From positions 137,313 through 174,298 of the forward strand of contig DEXG01000015.1 of assembly GCA_002364005.1 (NCBI GenBank): 36,986 bases of DNA. Direction: 5' to 3'. Source of the DNA: Phycisphaerales bacterium UBA3190. Its GTDB lineage: Bacteria; Planctomycetota; Phycisphaerae; Phycisphaerales; UBA1924. Made by a program: the position numbers and the translations under genes. Shown here in pieces: positions 23,610 to 31,470 of the stretch (its first letter is position 1; every line of letters begins with the position of its first letter). Under the pieces are notes generated by a model, which did not search any database, was not told where the DNA came from, and saw nothing but the letters and a program-made list of their open reading frames with translations.

Positions 23610-24452
23610 ATGAGCACGCCGTTCACCATCACCAATGATCGAGGGCTTGAGATCCTGGGCGACACGCATATCCCCGAGGGCGATCCAACCGCGTGCGCGA
23701 TTATCGTGCACGGGTTCAAGGGCTACAAGGATTACGGGTTCATCCCGCTGCTGGCCCACGACCTGTGCGCCCGTGGGATCATGGTTCACCGCATCAACCT
23801 GAGCACCTCGGGGATGACCAACGACACGGCGACCTTCGCACGCCCGGACTTGTTCGAGCTCGATACCTGGAGCCGCCAGGTGGATGATGTGCGGCGTGTG
23901 GTACGCGCGGTGCGATCGGGCGAGATCGCGGGCAAAGGATTACCTCTGTATCTCATCGGTCACTCACGCGGCGGCGCGACGGTGCTGCTTGCCGGCGGTC
24001 GGTACCGTGACGAGCTTGGGCTGTCCGGGATCGTGACGATCAATGCCGTCGATCGATGCAATCGTTTGAGCAATGATGAGCACCGCGCGATGCTGGCACG
24101 CGGGTACACCATCACGCAGTCGGCGCGCACAAAGCAGGAACTCCGCATCGACGCCAACTGGCTGCAGGAACAGATCGATGAGCCGGAGGCGCATGATGTG
24201 CTGCTGCAGGCCTCTCGCTGCTCGGTGCCCGTGCTGGTGATGCACGGCGATGCCGACGAGGCGGTCAATATCGAATCCGGACAAGCTATTGCTTACAAAC
24301 TTAACACCCCGCTCTGTGTGCTCCCTGGGTCGAACCATGTGCTCAATATGGTCAATCCCAGTGAATTAAGCGGCGAAAGGTCTCCAGTGCTGCTCAAGGC
24401 AACTGATGAAATCACCCGATTTATACATGGCATCGACAGTTCTTCAAGTTGA
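23610..24452 (+). CDS. Alpha/beta hydrolase
   Basis: A 280-residue cytosolic hydrolase without a signal peptide. VHGFKGYKDYGFIPLLAHDL forms the oxyanion region, GHSRGGAT is the nucleophile elbow, MHGDADEAVNIESG carries the acid and PGSNHVLNMV the catalytic histidine. A strong AAGGAGG site precedes the ATG at 23610. The frame is open upstream to 23481, but that part overlaps the divergent LOG gene. The role could be ester or thioester cleavage; the substrate is not known. Confidence 0.9.
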   Translation: MSTPFTITNDRGLEILGDTHIPEGDPTACAIIVHGFKGYKDYGFIPLLAHDLCARGIMVHRINLSTSGMTNDTATFARPDLFELDTWSRQVDDVRRVVRAVRSGEIAGKGLPLYLIGHSRGGATVLLAGGRYRDELGLSGIVTINAVDRCNRLSNDEHRAMLARGYTITQSARTKQELRIDANWLQEQIDEPEAHDVLLQASRCSVPVLVMHGDADEAVNIESGQAIAYKLNTPLCVLPGSNHVLNMVNPSELSGERSPVLLKATDEITRFIHGIDSSSS

Positions 24453-24483
24453 CATCGCCATTCGCAGAGGGACAATTCACACA

Positions 24484-25377
24484 ATGCATCGCGCATGCTT
24501 CATCCTGACTCTCGCCATCAACGCTCTCGGCGTCCATCATGCGCACGCACAGGAAGCGATTGATCTGAGCGGTGATCGTGAGATGTACTTCCCATCGATC
24601 CTTCTCGAGCGCACACAAGTCGAGCTTCGTGAAGTTCCCGGGACAACTCTTGTCTCGCTGACCGCCGAAGACCTGGTTGCGATGCGTGCTTCGGGGATCG
24701 ACCCGTCATGGATCACGGCGCGCTTCGACATCCCGATCTTCAACCCATCGCTCCGACGCTTCACACAGGAAGACCATCCGGTCACGGTTGAATCCTGGGC
24801 GACGCATCACAGTACCAAGTCGGGCATGGCCCTGAACGACACCCTCCGATTCAAGGTGGGGCGTACGACCGACCTGAGCGACGGCAACATCGCGGGCAGC
24901 AACGGCGCACTCAACAGCAACGGTGACGACCACATCGCGAGCATCACCCAGAGCGAGGGCGAGTATGACATCTACGATCTCTCGCTCCAATGGGACGCGT
25001 TCGAGGCGGGCGATGTCAAGCTCTCGCTGATGTCCGGCGTCAAAGCCATCGAGGCCAACATCGCCAAGCGCGTCAGTGATGCCTCGGGCAACACCTCAAT
25101 CGACTCGGCCCACCGGGTGACCGCCCTCCCCATGATCGGCTCGGGCGTCAGCTGGCAGATCACCGATGACTTCTCGATCCGCGGCTCCGCGCTCACCCAT
25201 CCCATCGAGAGCGGCAGCGCCCTGATGGATTTCAATGCAGCGACCAGCTTGCGTATCACCGGCAATGTGGGCTTCGTCGCCGGGTATCGCATCATCCGCT
25301 CGAGCTTCGAGGTCGACAGCATCGACACCGAGCTGACGCAGGAGGGGCTCTTCGCCCGCCTGCAGATCAGTTTTTAA
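24484..25377 (+). CDS. Exported outer-membrane beta-barrel-like protein
   Basis: A 297-residue protein that starts with a signal peptide (MHRACFILTLAINALG to HHAHAQEA, cleavage near residue 23). The body is rich in alternating hydrophobic/polar strands, and the last residues end in LFARLQISF, a terminal aromatic residue typical of outer-membrane barrels. No enzyme motif is visible. AGAGGGA lies a little far upstream of the ATG. The gap to the hydrolase gene is 31 bases, so co-transcription is likely. The frame extends upstream into the hydrolase gene, but that part lacks a signal. Confidence 0.7.
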   Translation: MHRACFILTLAINALGVHHAHAQEAIDLSGDREMYFPSILLERTQVELREVPGTTLVSLTAEDLVAMRASGIDPSWITARFDIPIFNPSLRRFTQEDHPVTVESWATHHSTKSGMALNDTLRFKVGRTTDLSDGNIAGSNGALNSNGDDHIASITQSEGEYDIYDLSLQWDAFEAGDVKLSLMSGVKAIEANIAKRVSDASGNTSIDSAHRVTALPMIGSGVSWQITDDFSIRGSALTHPIESGSALMDFNAATSLRITGNVGFVAGYRIIRSSFEVDSIDTELTQEGLFARLQISF

Positions 25378-25385
25378 ATGCGATA

Positions 25386-25449
25386 GGCAATCCGCCAGAG
25401 GCGGACCTTCTGTGGGCAATCCGCCAAAGGCGGACCTTCGGTGGGCAAT
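25386..25449. repeat. 29-bp tandem repeat with hairpins
   Basis: Two 29-base units start with GGCAATCCGCC (25386 and 25415), and a third starts with GGCAAT at 25444. Each full unit contains TCCGCC-AGA/AAA-GGCGGA, a small hairpin. It fills the space between two convergent genes. Confidence 0.8.
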
Positions 25450-25463
25450 GGGACTGATGTAGA

Positions 25464-26681
25464 TTAGGGTTGCATGAGTTCGGCGAGGATGTCGAGCCCC
25501 TGCACCAGCTTGTCGCGTCGGGTCGCGAAGCTGATCCTGATGTGCGTGTCACGCTGCGAGAACGCGCCGCCGGGGATGATGAGCACCTCGCGTTCGATCG
25601 CCTTCTCGGTGAACTGCGAGCCCGTCAGCCCGAGATGCTCTGGGACCTTGATGAACGCGTAGAACGCGCCGCCGGGGGTTGCGATCTCGGTGAGCCCGCC
25701 CAGCTTCTCCTGCACGAGGTTCCGACGCTGCTCGTACTCGTTCACATGCTCCTGCATGCTCGTCTCGAAGCTGGCCTCAACACCCGCCTGCAAGGGCGAG
25801 GGGGCGCAGACGAAGGTGTACTGCTGCAGCTTGGCCATCTGCTCGATGATCGCCCTCGGGCCCGCGGCATAGCCCAGTCGCCAGCCGGTGCAGCCGTAGG
25901 TCTTGCCGAAGCCTCGGATCAGCAGCGTGTCCTCATGGGCACCCGGGAGCCGAGCGGGGCTGGGGCATCGCTTGAGCGATGGATCCCCCACTGCCGTGTC
26001 GGTGGTGAAGTCGCTGAAGGCGAACTCGTCGTAGATCTCGTCGCTGATGAGCAGCACTCCGCGCGATCGGCACAGGTCCCGCAGCTCGGCGCACTCCTCA
26101 CGACTCGGGACCACGCCGCAGGGGTTGCTTGGCGTGTTGAAGAGCACGAACTTGGTCTTGTCGGTGATCTTCTCAGCCACGCGCTGGGCGGTGAGGCGGA
26201 AATCGGGGTAGGTATCGACCGGGATCGCGGTCGCACCGCAGAGGGTCGCGATGTGCGGGTATGCGACGAAATAGGGATCGGCGATGATGCACTCATCACC
26301 CGGGTTGAGCAGCACCATGAAGGCCAGCAGCAACGCCCCGGAGGTCCCTGAGGTGATAAACGAGACGGGGCCATCGTGACCGGGCGTGTTGACGGTTTGT
26401 GCGTCCCAGCCCAGATCCATCTTCAACCAGTCGTTGACCTTGCTCAGCAGCAACGGGAGCCCCTGGGTGAGGGTGTAGCCGTTGATGTCGTGGTCGATCG
26501 CATCGATCGCGGCGCGCTTGATGGCTTCGGGGACGGTGAAGTCGGGCTGACCGATGGAGAGGTTGATGGGGTCCTTGAGCGAAGCGGCGAGCGCGAAGAT
26601 GCGCCGTATCCCCGATGCGTCGATCGCACCGGCGCGGTCTGAGACAAGCGAGTTGAGGTCGAAGCCATCGATCTGCGTCAT
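25464..26681 (-). CDS. Class I/II PLP-dependent aminotransferase
   Basis: A 405-residue fold type I aminotransferase of the aspartate-aminotransferase group. The N-terminus has PINLSIGQPDFTVPEAI. The PLP pocket includes NTPSNPCGVV, SDEIYDEFAF and the lysine motif RGFGKTYGCTGWRLGY. The C-terminal arginine that binds the substrate carboxylate lies in HIRISFAT. The substrate range (aspartate, aromatic or alanine) cannot be settled from sequence. GGGGA lies before the ATG. It is convergent with the outer-membrane-like gene, with repeats between them. Confidence 0.93.
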   Translation of the reverse strand: MTQIDGFDLNSLVSDRAGAIDASGIRRIFALAASLKDPINLSIGQPDFTVPEAIKRAAIDAIDHDINGYTLTQGLPLLLSKVNDWLKMDLGWDAQTVNTPGHDGPVSFITSGTSGALLLAFMVLLNPGDECIIADPYFVAYPHIATLCGATAIPVDTYPDFRLTAQRVAEKITDKTKFVLFNTPSNPCGVVPSREECAELRDLCRSRGVLLISDEIYDEFAFSDFTTDTAVGDPSLKRCPSPARLPGAHEDTLLIRGFGKTYGCTGWRLGYAAGPRAIIEQMAKLQQYTFVCAPSPLQAGVEASFETSMQEHVNEYEQRRNLVQEKLGGLTEIATPGGAFYAFIKVPEHLGLTGSQFTEKAIEREVLIIPGGAFSQRDTHIRISFATRRDKLVQGLDILAELMQP

Positions 26682-26720
26682 GAGTTATCCCCGGTGGGCG
26701 TTTGGTGGAAATGCAGGCAC

Positions 26721-26754
26721 AAAAAGAAAGCCGCGTGATTGTGCATCACGCAGC
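26721..26754 (-). terminator. Terminator after the small basic protein gene
   Basis: On the minus strand GCTGCGTGAT and ATCACGCGGC form a 10-bp stem with one G-U pair around TGCAC/GCACA. The tail is CTTTCTTTTT. It lies 50 bases after the stop at 26804 and before the aminotransferase gene. Confidence 0.85.
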
Positions 26755-26803
26755 CATGGGCTGTGAGTCCGGCTGGCGATGAGCCGTTCTTCCTCTTTGA
26801 CCT

Positions 26804-26962
26804 TTACTCTTTGACCTTGGTCTTGGGCAGGCCGAGCGCGGTGTCCTTCTTTGCGTTGAACTTGCCGTCTTCCTTGAGTGCGGCGATGCGTTCAGCGCGG
26901 GTCATGACATTGCGAACCGTGGTCAGGTTGCCTGCGGTCTTCAGTGATGGGTCGATGCTCAT
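26804..26962 (-). CDS. PVC-type small basic protein
   Basis: A 52-residue basic protein, MSIDPSLKTAGNLTTVRNVM followed by TRAERIAALKEDGKF, ending in a GLPKTKVKE tail. It matches the short 'small basic protein' family (recalled as TIGR04137) found across Planctomycetes, Verrucomicrobia and Chlamydiae, which has been proposed to be ribosome- or rRNA-associated. GGAG seven bases before the ATG at 26962 sets the start; the longer frame to 27091 overlaps the upstream gene's end. A terminator follows. Confidence 0.85.
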   Translation of the reverse strand: MSIDPSLKTAGNLTTVRNVMTRAERIAALKEDGKFNAKKDTALGLPKTKVKE

Positions 26963-27017
26963 GGCGTACTCCGCTTGTTGCTGCTCACGCGTAATTGCGT
27001 GTGTTTCTTCGGTTGAA

Positions 27018-27959
27018 TCAGTGCTCGTACTTTTCCCAGTTGGTCTGGGAGAAATCTGAGCCGCCTCGTCGTTCCCGCTGCCAGCGAGCACCCAGTGTTG
27101 CGACCTGGCGTTGATGCTCCAGTCGCTGGTTGCTCATGGCGCTCCACCGATTGCCCGGGATCGCAAGCCCAAGCGAATACAGCGTATAGCGGGAGGGATT
27201 GTTGGCGCTCCCGGCCCGGGAGTCCAGTTGTGGGACCCCGATGATCGTCATCCCGTTCTGGTTCATGAAGCTGATCGCGTCAGATGCCTGTTCGGTAGGG
27301 AGCGTCGCGAGCACCAGGTAGTTCATCCCGGCCGTTCTGGGGTCTTCGGCCCGGAAGCCCGATGCGGTCATGATGTCGCTTGGGGATCGTCCCGAATCGA
27401 CAGGGCGTGAGGTGCCCCCATCGGAGTCTGCGACCGGGTTTGTCGCGGATCCGCCCTGGTTCGATGTGCGCTCGGGCTGGGTGGTACGCTCAGCCAGGGT
27501 GCTGTCCTGATTCTTGGGTTGGGGGCTGACCACGGGTTGATCGCGGACGAACTGCGACATCTCGTCCTTGCCATCATTAAACCCAATGCGGTAACCGCCG
27601 GCCCACGCACCAACAACCAGCACCAGAGCGACCGCGATCATGGTGTAGAACTTGGGTACGGAGAGCGTGATCCCCGTATCGGTCTGGACCGGCTCATCGA
27701 GCATCGCGGCCGCAGATCGCTCCGCACGCGACACTCCACCTGTGGAGTCCCATGCGGTCGAGCGGGTATCACCCTGTGATTGGCGAGGTGACACCTCCGC
27801 CTCAGGGGGGCTCGCAGGAGCTGGGGCAGGCACCGCTGTGGCATCGGTGCGGGGCTCAGAGGAAGTCTTGGGCGTGGGTTGTGCAGGCGGCGTCTGCGGA
27901 CGCTCACCACGCTCACGCATGAGATCAAACAGCGGCGGCCCTGATCGACGATCGGTCAT
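27018..27959 (-). CDS. Hypothetical membrane-anchored protein, possible SPOR-like domain
   Basis: A 313-residue protein with a proline/alanine-rich cytosolic N-terminus of about 100 residues. One membrane helix follows (FYTMIAVALVLVVGAWAGGY). A low-complexity Ser/Thr/Gln linker leads to a C-terminal domain with MNYLVLATLPTEQASDAISF and RYTLYSLGLAIPG. Two beta-alpha units like these recall a SPOR peptidoglycan-binding domain, but I cannot confirm this. No Shine-Dalgarno is seen; TATCAT ends five bases before the ATG. It is divergent from nuoI and precedes the small basic protein gene by 55 bases. Confidence 0.75.
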   Translation of the reverse strand: MTDRRSGPPLFDLMRERGERPQTPPAQPTPKTSSEPRTDATAVPAPAPASPPEAEVSPRQSQGDTRSTAWDSTGGVSRAERSAAAMLDEPVQTDTGITLSVPKFYTMIAVALVLVVGAWAGGYRIGFNDGKDEMSQFVRDQPVVSPQPKNQDSTLAERTTQPERTSNQGGSATNPVADSDGGTSRPVDSGRSPSDIMTASGFRAEDPRTAGMNYLVLATLPTEQASDAISFMNQNGMTIIGVPQLDSRAGSANNPSRYTLYSLGLAIPGNRWSAMSNQRLEHQRQVATLGARWQRERRGGSDFSQTNWEKYEH

Positions 27960-28027
27960 GACACATGATACGCCTCAAAAGGCGCATGAAGTGGTGCTTG
28001 TGCCCGACTTGATGGCTCGAAAGCCGC

Positions 28028-28033
28028 TATACT
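28028..28033 (+). promoter_or_regulatory. -10 box of nuoI, close to the start codon
   Basis: TATACT matches the -10 consensus at 5 of 6 positions and ends nine bases before the nuoI ATG at 28043. There is no room for a ribosome-binding site, so transcription may begin at or next to the start codon. The -35 is poor. Confidence 0.4.
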
Positions 28034-28042
28034 CCGCGCGAT

Positions 28043-28588
28043 ATGCCCATCAAGGACGAAGACATCATCACGATCACCCCTGCCCCGATGTCCACGAGCG
28101 AGGCAGTGTACTTCCCGAGCATCATCAAGGGCTTCGGAACGACGCTGAGACACTTCTTCACCTCGTTCGGACAGGGACACACCAGCCGCACGATTCAGTA
28201 CCCTGAACAACGACGCGAGCACTACACCCCTGAACAGGGTGGTATGGAAAAATCGAACTTCCGCGGCGTGCACCGCCTGAATCGGGATGGTGCGGGGCGT
28301 GTGAAGTGTGTTGCGTGCATGATGTGCCCGACCATCTGCCCAGCCAACTGCATTCATATTGAAGCCGCAGAGTCGCCTTGGGACGACCGCGAGAAGTACC
28401 CGGCCAAGTTCGAGATCGATGAGCTCCGGTGCATTTTCTGTGGCATGTGCGAAGAGGCCTGCCCGGTCGATGCGATTGAGCTGACCCCGCTGTACGATGT
28501 GGTCGGCGAGTCTCGACAAGAGATGGTCTACGACAAGAACAAGCTGCTGCATGTCTACGACATCACGATCGATCAGAAGCCCATGTGA
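28043..28588 (+). CDS. nuoI: NuoI-like NADH-quinone oxidoreductase subunit
   Basis: The 8Fe ferredoxin subunit of respiratory complex I, carrying two 4Fe-4S clusters (N6a/N6b). Both cluster motifs are present: CVACMMCPTICPANC and CIFCGMCEEACPVDAIEL. The 181-residue protein also has the family's FGTTLRHFF and IQYPEQ segments upstream and a PLYDVV tail. It stands alone here: no other nuo gene is in the window, although in many bacteria nuoI lies in the nuo operon. A downstream ATG at 28088 is a less likely start. Transcription ends at a two-way terminator. Confidence 0.92.
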   Translation: MPIKDEDIITITPAPMSTSEAVYFPSIIKGFGTTLRHFFTSFGQGHTSRTIQYPEQRREHYTPEQGGMEKSNFRGVHRLNRDGAGRVKCVACMMCPTICPANCIHIEAAESPWDDREKYPAKFEIDELRCIFCGMCEEACPVDAIELTPLYDVVGESRQEMVYDKNKLLHVYDITIDQKPM

Positions 28589-28652
28589 GCGGCTGTGGCA
28601 GCATGTGCAAACGCCGCCTTGCCCCCCCCCCAGTACTTGGAAGCATACATGA

Positions 28653-28683
28653 AAAACGCCCGAGTCTATGACTCGGGCGTTTT
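28653..28683. terminator. Bidirectional terminator between nuoI and the sorted-protein gene
   Basis: AAAACGCCCGAGT (28653-28665) and ACTCGGGCGTTTT (28671-28683) pair perfectly over 13 bp around a five-base loop. T-rich tails are present on both strands, so it serves the convergent genes. Confidence 0.93.
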
Positions 28684-28705
28684 CTATGCAAGATGTGCGT
28701 GTCGC

Positions 28706-29266
28706 TTAGCGACGACGGCGTGTTGCAACCAAGCCACCCAGACCCAGCAGTGCGGTTGCACCGGGTGCGGGCACGATGGTGAACCCGACCGAAAGCTTGT
28801 AGTTGAAGCTTTCTGTATGACCGATGCCATCAGCAAGGTCGTCGGAATCGACTGAGCTTGAATCAACATCACCGAAGCCCGAGAGCCCGATGTAGTAGGT
28901 TCCAGCGGACAGCGACTCGACCTGCAGTGCGGGCATCAGGCCGATGCCTGAATCGTCATCGAAGCCGATGACATCGCCACCGCTTGCGACGAGCTGCATG
29001 ACACCGTCACCGCTCCCGCCTGACGAGAATGCAGCGAAGACTGACAGTGATGCTTCATCGGCGAGCGTGAACTCAAACCAGTCAACATCGTTGTCACCGA
29101 TGGCGCCATCAATAATGACGCTACCACCTGGCACATCGAAAAGCCCTAAGGAGTTCGCAGTACCGAGCGTGTTGTTGCTCTCAGCTTCTGAGAACGCGCC
29201 AGCTTGTGCTGTGCCAGCGAGCATCAGGGCAAATGCAACTGCTCCAATAGTTTTCATATCTCTCAT
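28706..29266 (-). CDS. Exported PPC-like protein with PEP-CTERM-type tail, copy 1
   Basis: A 186-residue exported protein. A signal peptide ends at GTAQAGAF. One pre-peptidase C-terminal-like domain follows, with ESNNTLGTANSLGLFDVPGG, DVDWFEFTLADEASL, FDDDSGIGLMPAL and the closing LSAGTYYIGLSGFGD. The tail VPAPGATALLGLGGLVATRRRR is cut here to its parts: a PAPGA motif, a short hydrophobic helix and a final RRRR. That is a PEP-CTERM-type sorting signal in which PAP replaces PEP. The ATG at 29266 has GGGAGAG upstream. No exosortase gene is in the window. Confidence 0.87.
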   Translation of the reverse strand: MRDMKTIGAVAFALMLAGTAQAGAFSEAESNNTLGTANSLGLFDVPGGSVIIDGAIGDNDVDWFEFTLADEASLSVFAAFSSGGSGDGVMQLVASGGDVIGFDDDSGIGLMPALQVESLSAGTYYIGLSGFGDVDSSSVDSDDLADGIGHTESFNYKLSVGFTIVPAPGATALLGLGGLVATRRRR

Positions 29267-29543
29267 ATCAATCTCTCCCTCAAAACGGCTTATCCGAAGC
29301 CGGATGTGGTATGCCCGTGAGTCAACCAATAAACTGACACGAACATGTACAATGTATCACAGAAAAGCTCCACTGAAGCAGGTAAATCACCCATCGGCCG
29401 AATTTTTTCCTCATCTGATGGGGGATTAGGCAAAATACACCGATAACTCCCCCTTTTTAAGTGGGAGAATGGGAAAAAGCCAGCACGGGTGCTGGCTGTG
29501 GAGTAGTTCAGTTATCGGACCGAGCTGGGCTTCGTTCGCCGTA
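29267..29543. other. Intergenic region between the sorted-protein paralogues
   Basis: No gene is seen. A small hairpin CGGCTT-ATCCG-AAGCCG (29286-29302) lies in the leader of copy 1, and the terminator of copy 2 is at 29471-29497. The promoter of copy 1 must lie here, but no clear hexamer pair stands out. Confidence 0.5.
29471..29497 (-). terminator. Terminator of sorted-protein copy 2
   Basis: On the minus strand AGCCAGCAC and GTGCTGGCT form a 9-bp perfect stem with a two-base loop in the drawn form. It is followed by TTTTCCC, about 45 bases after the stop at 29544. Confidence 0.8.
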
Positions 29544-30098
29544 TTAGCGGCGACGACGCGTGATCAGGATGCCGCCCATACCCATCAGTGCCATGGCACC
29601 TGGTGCGGGGACGATCGTGAAACCGACGCTGATCTTGTAGCCGAAGTCTTCTTGGTGACCCAGACCATCTGCAAGCTCATCGCTGAGCACCGATGAATCA
29701 TCGACATCACCGAACCCGGAGAAACCGATGTAGTAGGTCCCCGCGTTCAGGTTCTCGAGCTGGATCGCGGGCATGAACCCGACGCCCGAGTCGTCATCAA
29801 AGGCGAGCACATCGCCGGTGGACGAGACCACCTGCATGATCCCGTCGGCTCCGCCCGATGAGGCAAAGCCAGCAAAGAATGACAGGCTCGCGGTGTTGTT
29901 CAGCGTGAAGCTGAACCAGTCGACATCACCCGAACCGATCGTGCCGTCGATTGCGACCGATCCGCCAGGGATATCAAAGGTGCCAACATCGTTGGCCATC
30001 GCGATTGTGTTGTTGTCTTCGACTTCATTAAAGAAGGCGCCCGCAGAGGCTGCGGTTGAAAACGCAGCAATCGCGGTGGTTATCAAGGCGTACTTCAT
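29544..30098 (-). CDS. Exported PPC-like protein with PEP-CTERM-type tail, copy 2
   Basis: A 184-residue paralogue of copy 1. Its signal peptide ends at STAASAGAFF. EDNNTIAMANDVGTFDIPGG, DVDWFSFTLNNTASL, FDDDSGVGFMPAI and NAGTYYIGFSGFGDVDDSS parallel copy 1 closely. The tail has PAPGAMALMGMGG, a hydrophobic stretch and RRRR. AAGGAGAG before the ATG at 30098 sets the start; the longer frame to 30317 is not coding. It has its own terminator, so the pair are separate transcripts. Confidence 0.88.
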   Translation of the reverse strand: MKYALITTAIAAFSTAASAGAFFNEVEDNNTIAMANDVGTFDIPGGSVAIDGTIGSGDVDWFSFTLNNTASLSFFAGFASSGGADGIMQVVSSTGDVLAFDDDSGVGFMPAIQLENLNAGTYYIGFSGFGDVDDSSVLSDELADGLGHQEDFGYKISVGFTIVPAPGAMALMGMGGILITRRRR

Positions 30099-30549
30099 AT
30101 CTGCTCTCCTTACAGAGGGTGTGTTGCAAGAGACGATGTCTCGGGTGAAAGATGCACCGAGTCTGTCCAAAGCCCAGTAAGTTTCGAGATTTACTGCGAA
30201 TTCTGCACAAGCTGCCCCCCCCCACACGCCAAGCCGATCGAGGCGACACAGACGAACTCGATCGCAAATAAAATCCCTAGATTTGGTGGTTTTTTGCCCA
30301 AGCCGTGGCATCTTCATGGAGCGAGGGTTTCAGCACTCGCAGAGCATCACATCGCTCAATGGGGACATCCCGGTATCCGACGCACCCGCCGGACCTGCGT
30401 GACCCACAACTTGAACGCACACATGTCGTTGCGTGTGACGAATCAGAGAGAGGCCGCTCGGTGGGTGCAACAACCGGCGGCCTCTCTTCTTTTGATCTAC
30501 AAAATCAGTTCCCAGCGGCCCTCAGCGAACCATCTATCCACGCGATTCT
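30099..30549. other. Long intergenic region with dyads and an unassigned terminator
   Basis: No convincing gene is seen in 451 bases. It holds GAGAC-GAT-GTCTC (30130-30142), a C9 tract (30215-30223), and a perfect 8-bp dyad CGATCGAG...CTCGATCG with a 14-base spacer (30235-30264). Downstream lies a large hairpin with T-rich tail (30447-30494) on the plus strand. The leader of sorted-protein copy 2 must be at the left end. Confidence 0.5.
30447..30494 (+). terminator. Strong hairpin terminator without an assigned gene
   Basis: AGAGAGGCCGC (30447-30457) pairs with GCGGCCTCTCT (30477-30487), and the stem continues inside with CGGT/ACCG. The plus-strand tail is TCTTTTG. No plus-strand gene precedes it. 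It might end an unknown small RNA or, weakly, the convergent pyrF transcript. Confidence 0.55.
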
Positions 30550-31431
30550 TCAGTTGAGCGTGCGGAGTGACTCGGCAAAGCCGATCGCGGCCTGGTGCAC
30601 GCCATCCTGCCAGCGCTCGGTGTTGGCCTGAGGATATAGGACCGAACGCGAGGCATTGACGATCACACCCAGCTGACCAGCACTGGACGCATCCAGTCGG
30701 CACATCGGACGCACATCCTCGACCGTCCCGCCCTGGGCACCGACGCCGGGCACCAGGAACATCTGATCGGGCATCAGCTCACGGAGCTTGCCCATCTCGT
30801 CGCCGGCCTTGGTCGCCCCCACCACCGCCCCCAGGGCGCTGAGCCCGGACGATCCGGTCTGGGTCGACCCCATTTTGGCGATCATCGAGCTGATCGCGTG
30901 GACGACATGGCGGCCGTCGGCGAGTTGCTGCAGTTGGACCTCGTCGGAATCGGGGTTGCTGGTCCGCGCAAGAGCGAAGACCCCGAGCCCGGCATCGAGG
31001 AACGGCTCGATCGTCGAGGGGCCCATGTAGGGCGAGACGGTGATGAAGTGCGCCCCCATATCGGCGGCACCCTTGGCATAGTGCTGGGCCGAGCTGCCAA
31101 TATCGCCCCGCTTGGCGTCGAGGATCACCACCAGCCCCAGATCGCGGGCCTTGGCAATGACGCGTTCGAGTGCGGCGTAGCCCTCGCTGCCGTAGCGTTC
31201 GAAGCAGGCGCTCTGGGGTTTGACGGCCGGGACCTGACCCGCGACGGCGTCGAGGACCGAAAGCGAGAAACTCGCGATTGCGTCGGCCTCGTCGGCACTG
31301 CGCAGCTGCTCGGGGAGCTTGCTGTAGACCGGGTCGATCCCGACACAGGCGGGCGTTCCCATCTGGTCGATTCTGGATACGAGCAGGTCGATCATGGTGG
31401 TTGCGGTCTGGGCAATGTTCGGCGTGGTCAT
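30550..31431 (-). CDS. pyrF: Orotidine 5'-phosphate decarboxylase (type 2)
   Basis: Converts OMP to UMP, the last step of pyrimidine synthesis. The 293-residue length and the motif VVILDAKRGDIGSSAQHYA (catalytic Lys-Asp pair) mark the longer type 2 enzyme (TIGR02127). PACVGIDPVYSKLPEQL near the start and VGAQGGTVEDV near the end also fit. GGGAG precedes the ATG. It is divergent from DUF971-recG-polX. Confidence 0.95.
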   Translation of the reverse strand: MTTPNIAQTATTMIDLLVSRIDQMGTPACVGIDPVYSKLPEQLRSADEADAIASFSLSVLDAVAGQVPAVKPQSACFERYGSEGYAALERVIAKARDLGLVVILDAKRGDIGSSAQHYAKGAADMGAHFITVSPYMGPSTIEPFLDAGLGVFALARTSNPDSDEVQLQQLADGRHVVHAISSMIAKMGSTQTGSSGLSALGAVVGATKAGDEMGKLRELMPDQMFLVPGVGAQGGTVEDVRPMCRLDASSAGQLGVIVNASRSVLYPQANTERWQDGVHQAAIGFAESLRTLN

Positions 31432-31470
31432 TGGGTCTCCCGGGCGTGGTCGTTCTACACTCTAGACGCG

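Noticed and set aside
25386..25449. CRISPR-like array
   Set aside because: Units are head-to-tail without variable spacers and no cas gene is present.
28622..28631. C10 tract after nuoI (and C9 at 30215-30223) as phase-variable switches
   Set aside because: Both are outside coding sequence and not between promoter boxes; they could also be error-prone read positions.
30300..30494. 6S, SRP, RNase P or tmRNA gene
   Set aside because: I found none of the conserved cores of these RNAs; only an unassigned terminator remains.
30294..30557. Small plus-strand frame of 87 codons
   Set aside because: No ribosome site, no recognisable protein, and it runs through the terminator hairpin.
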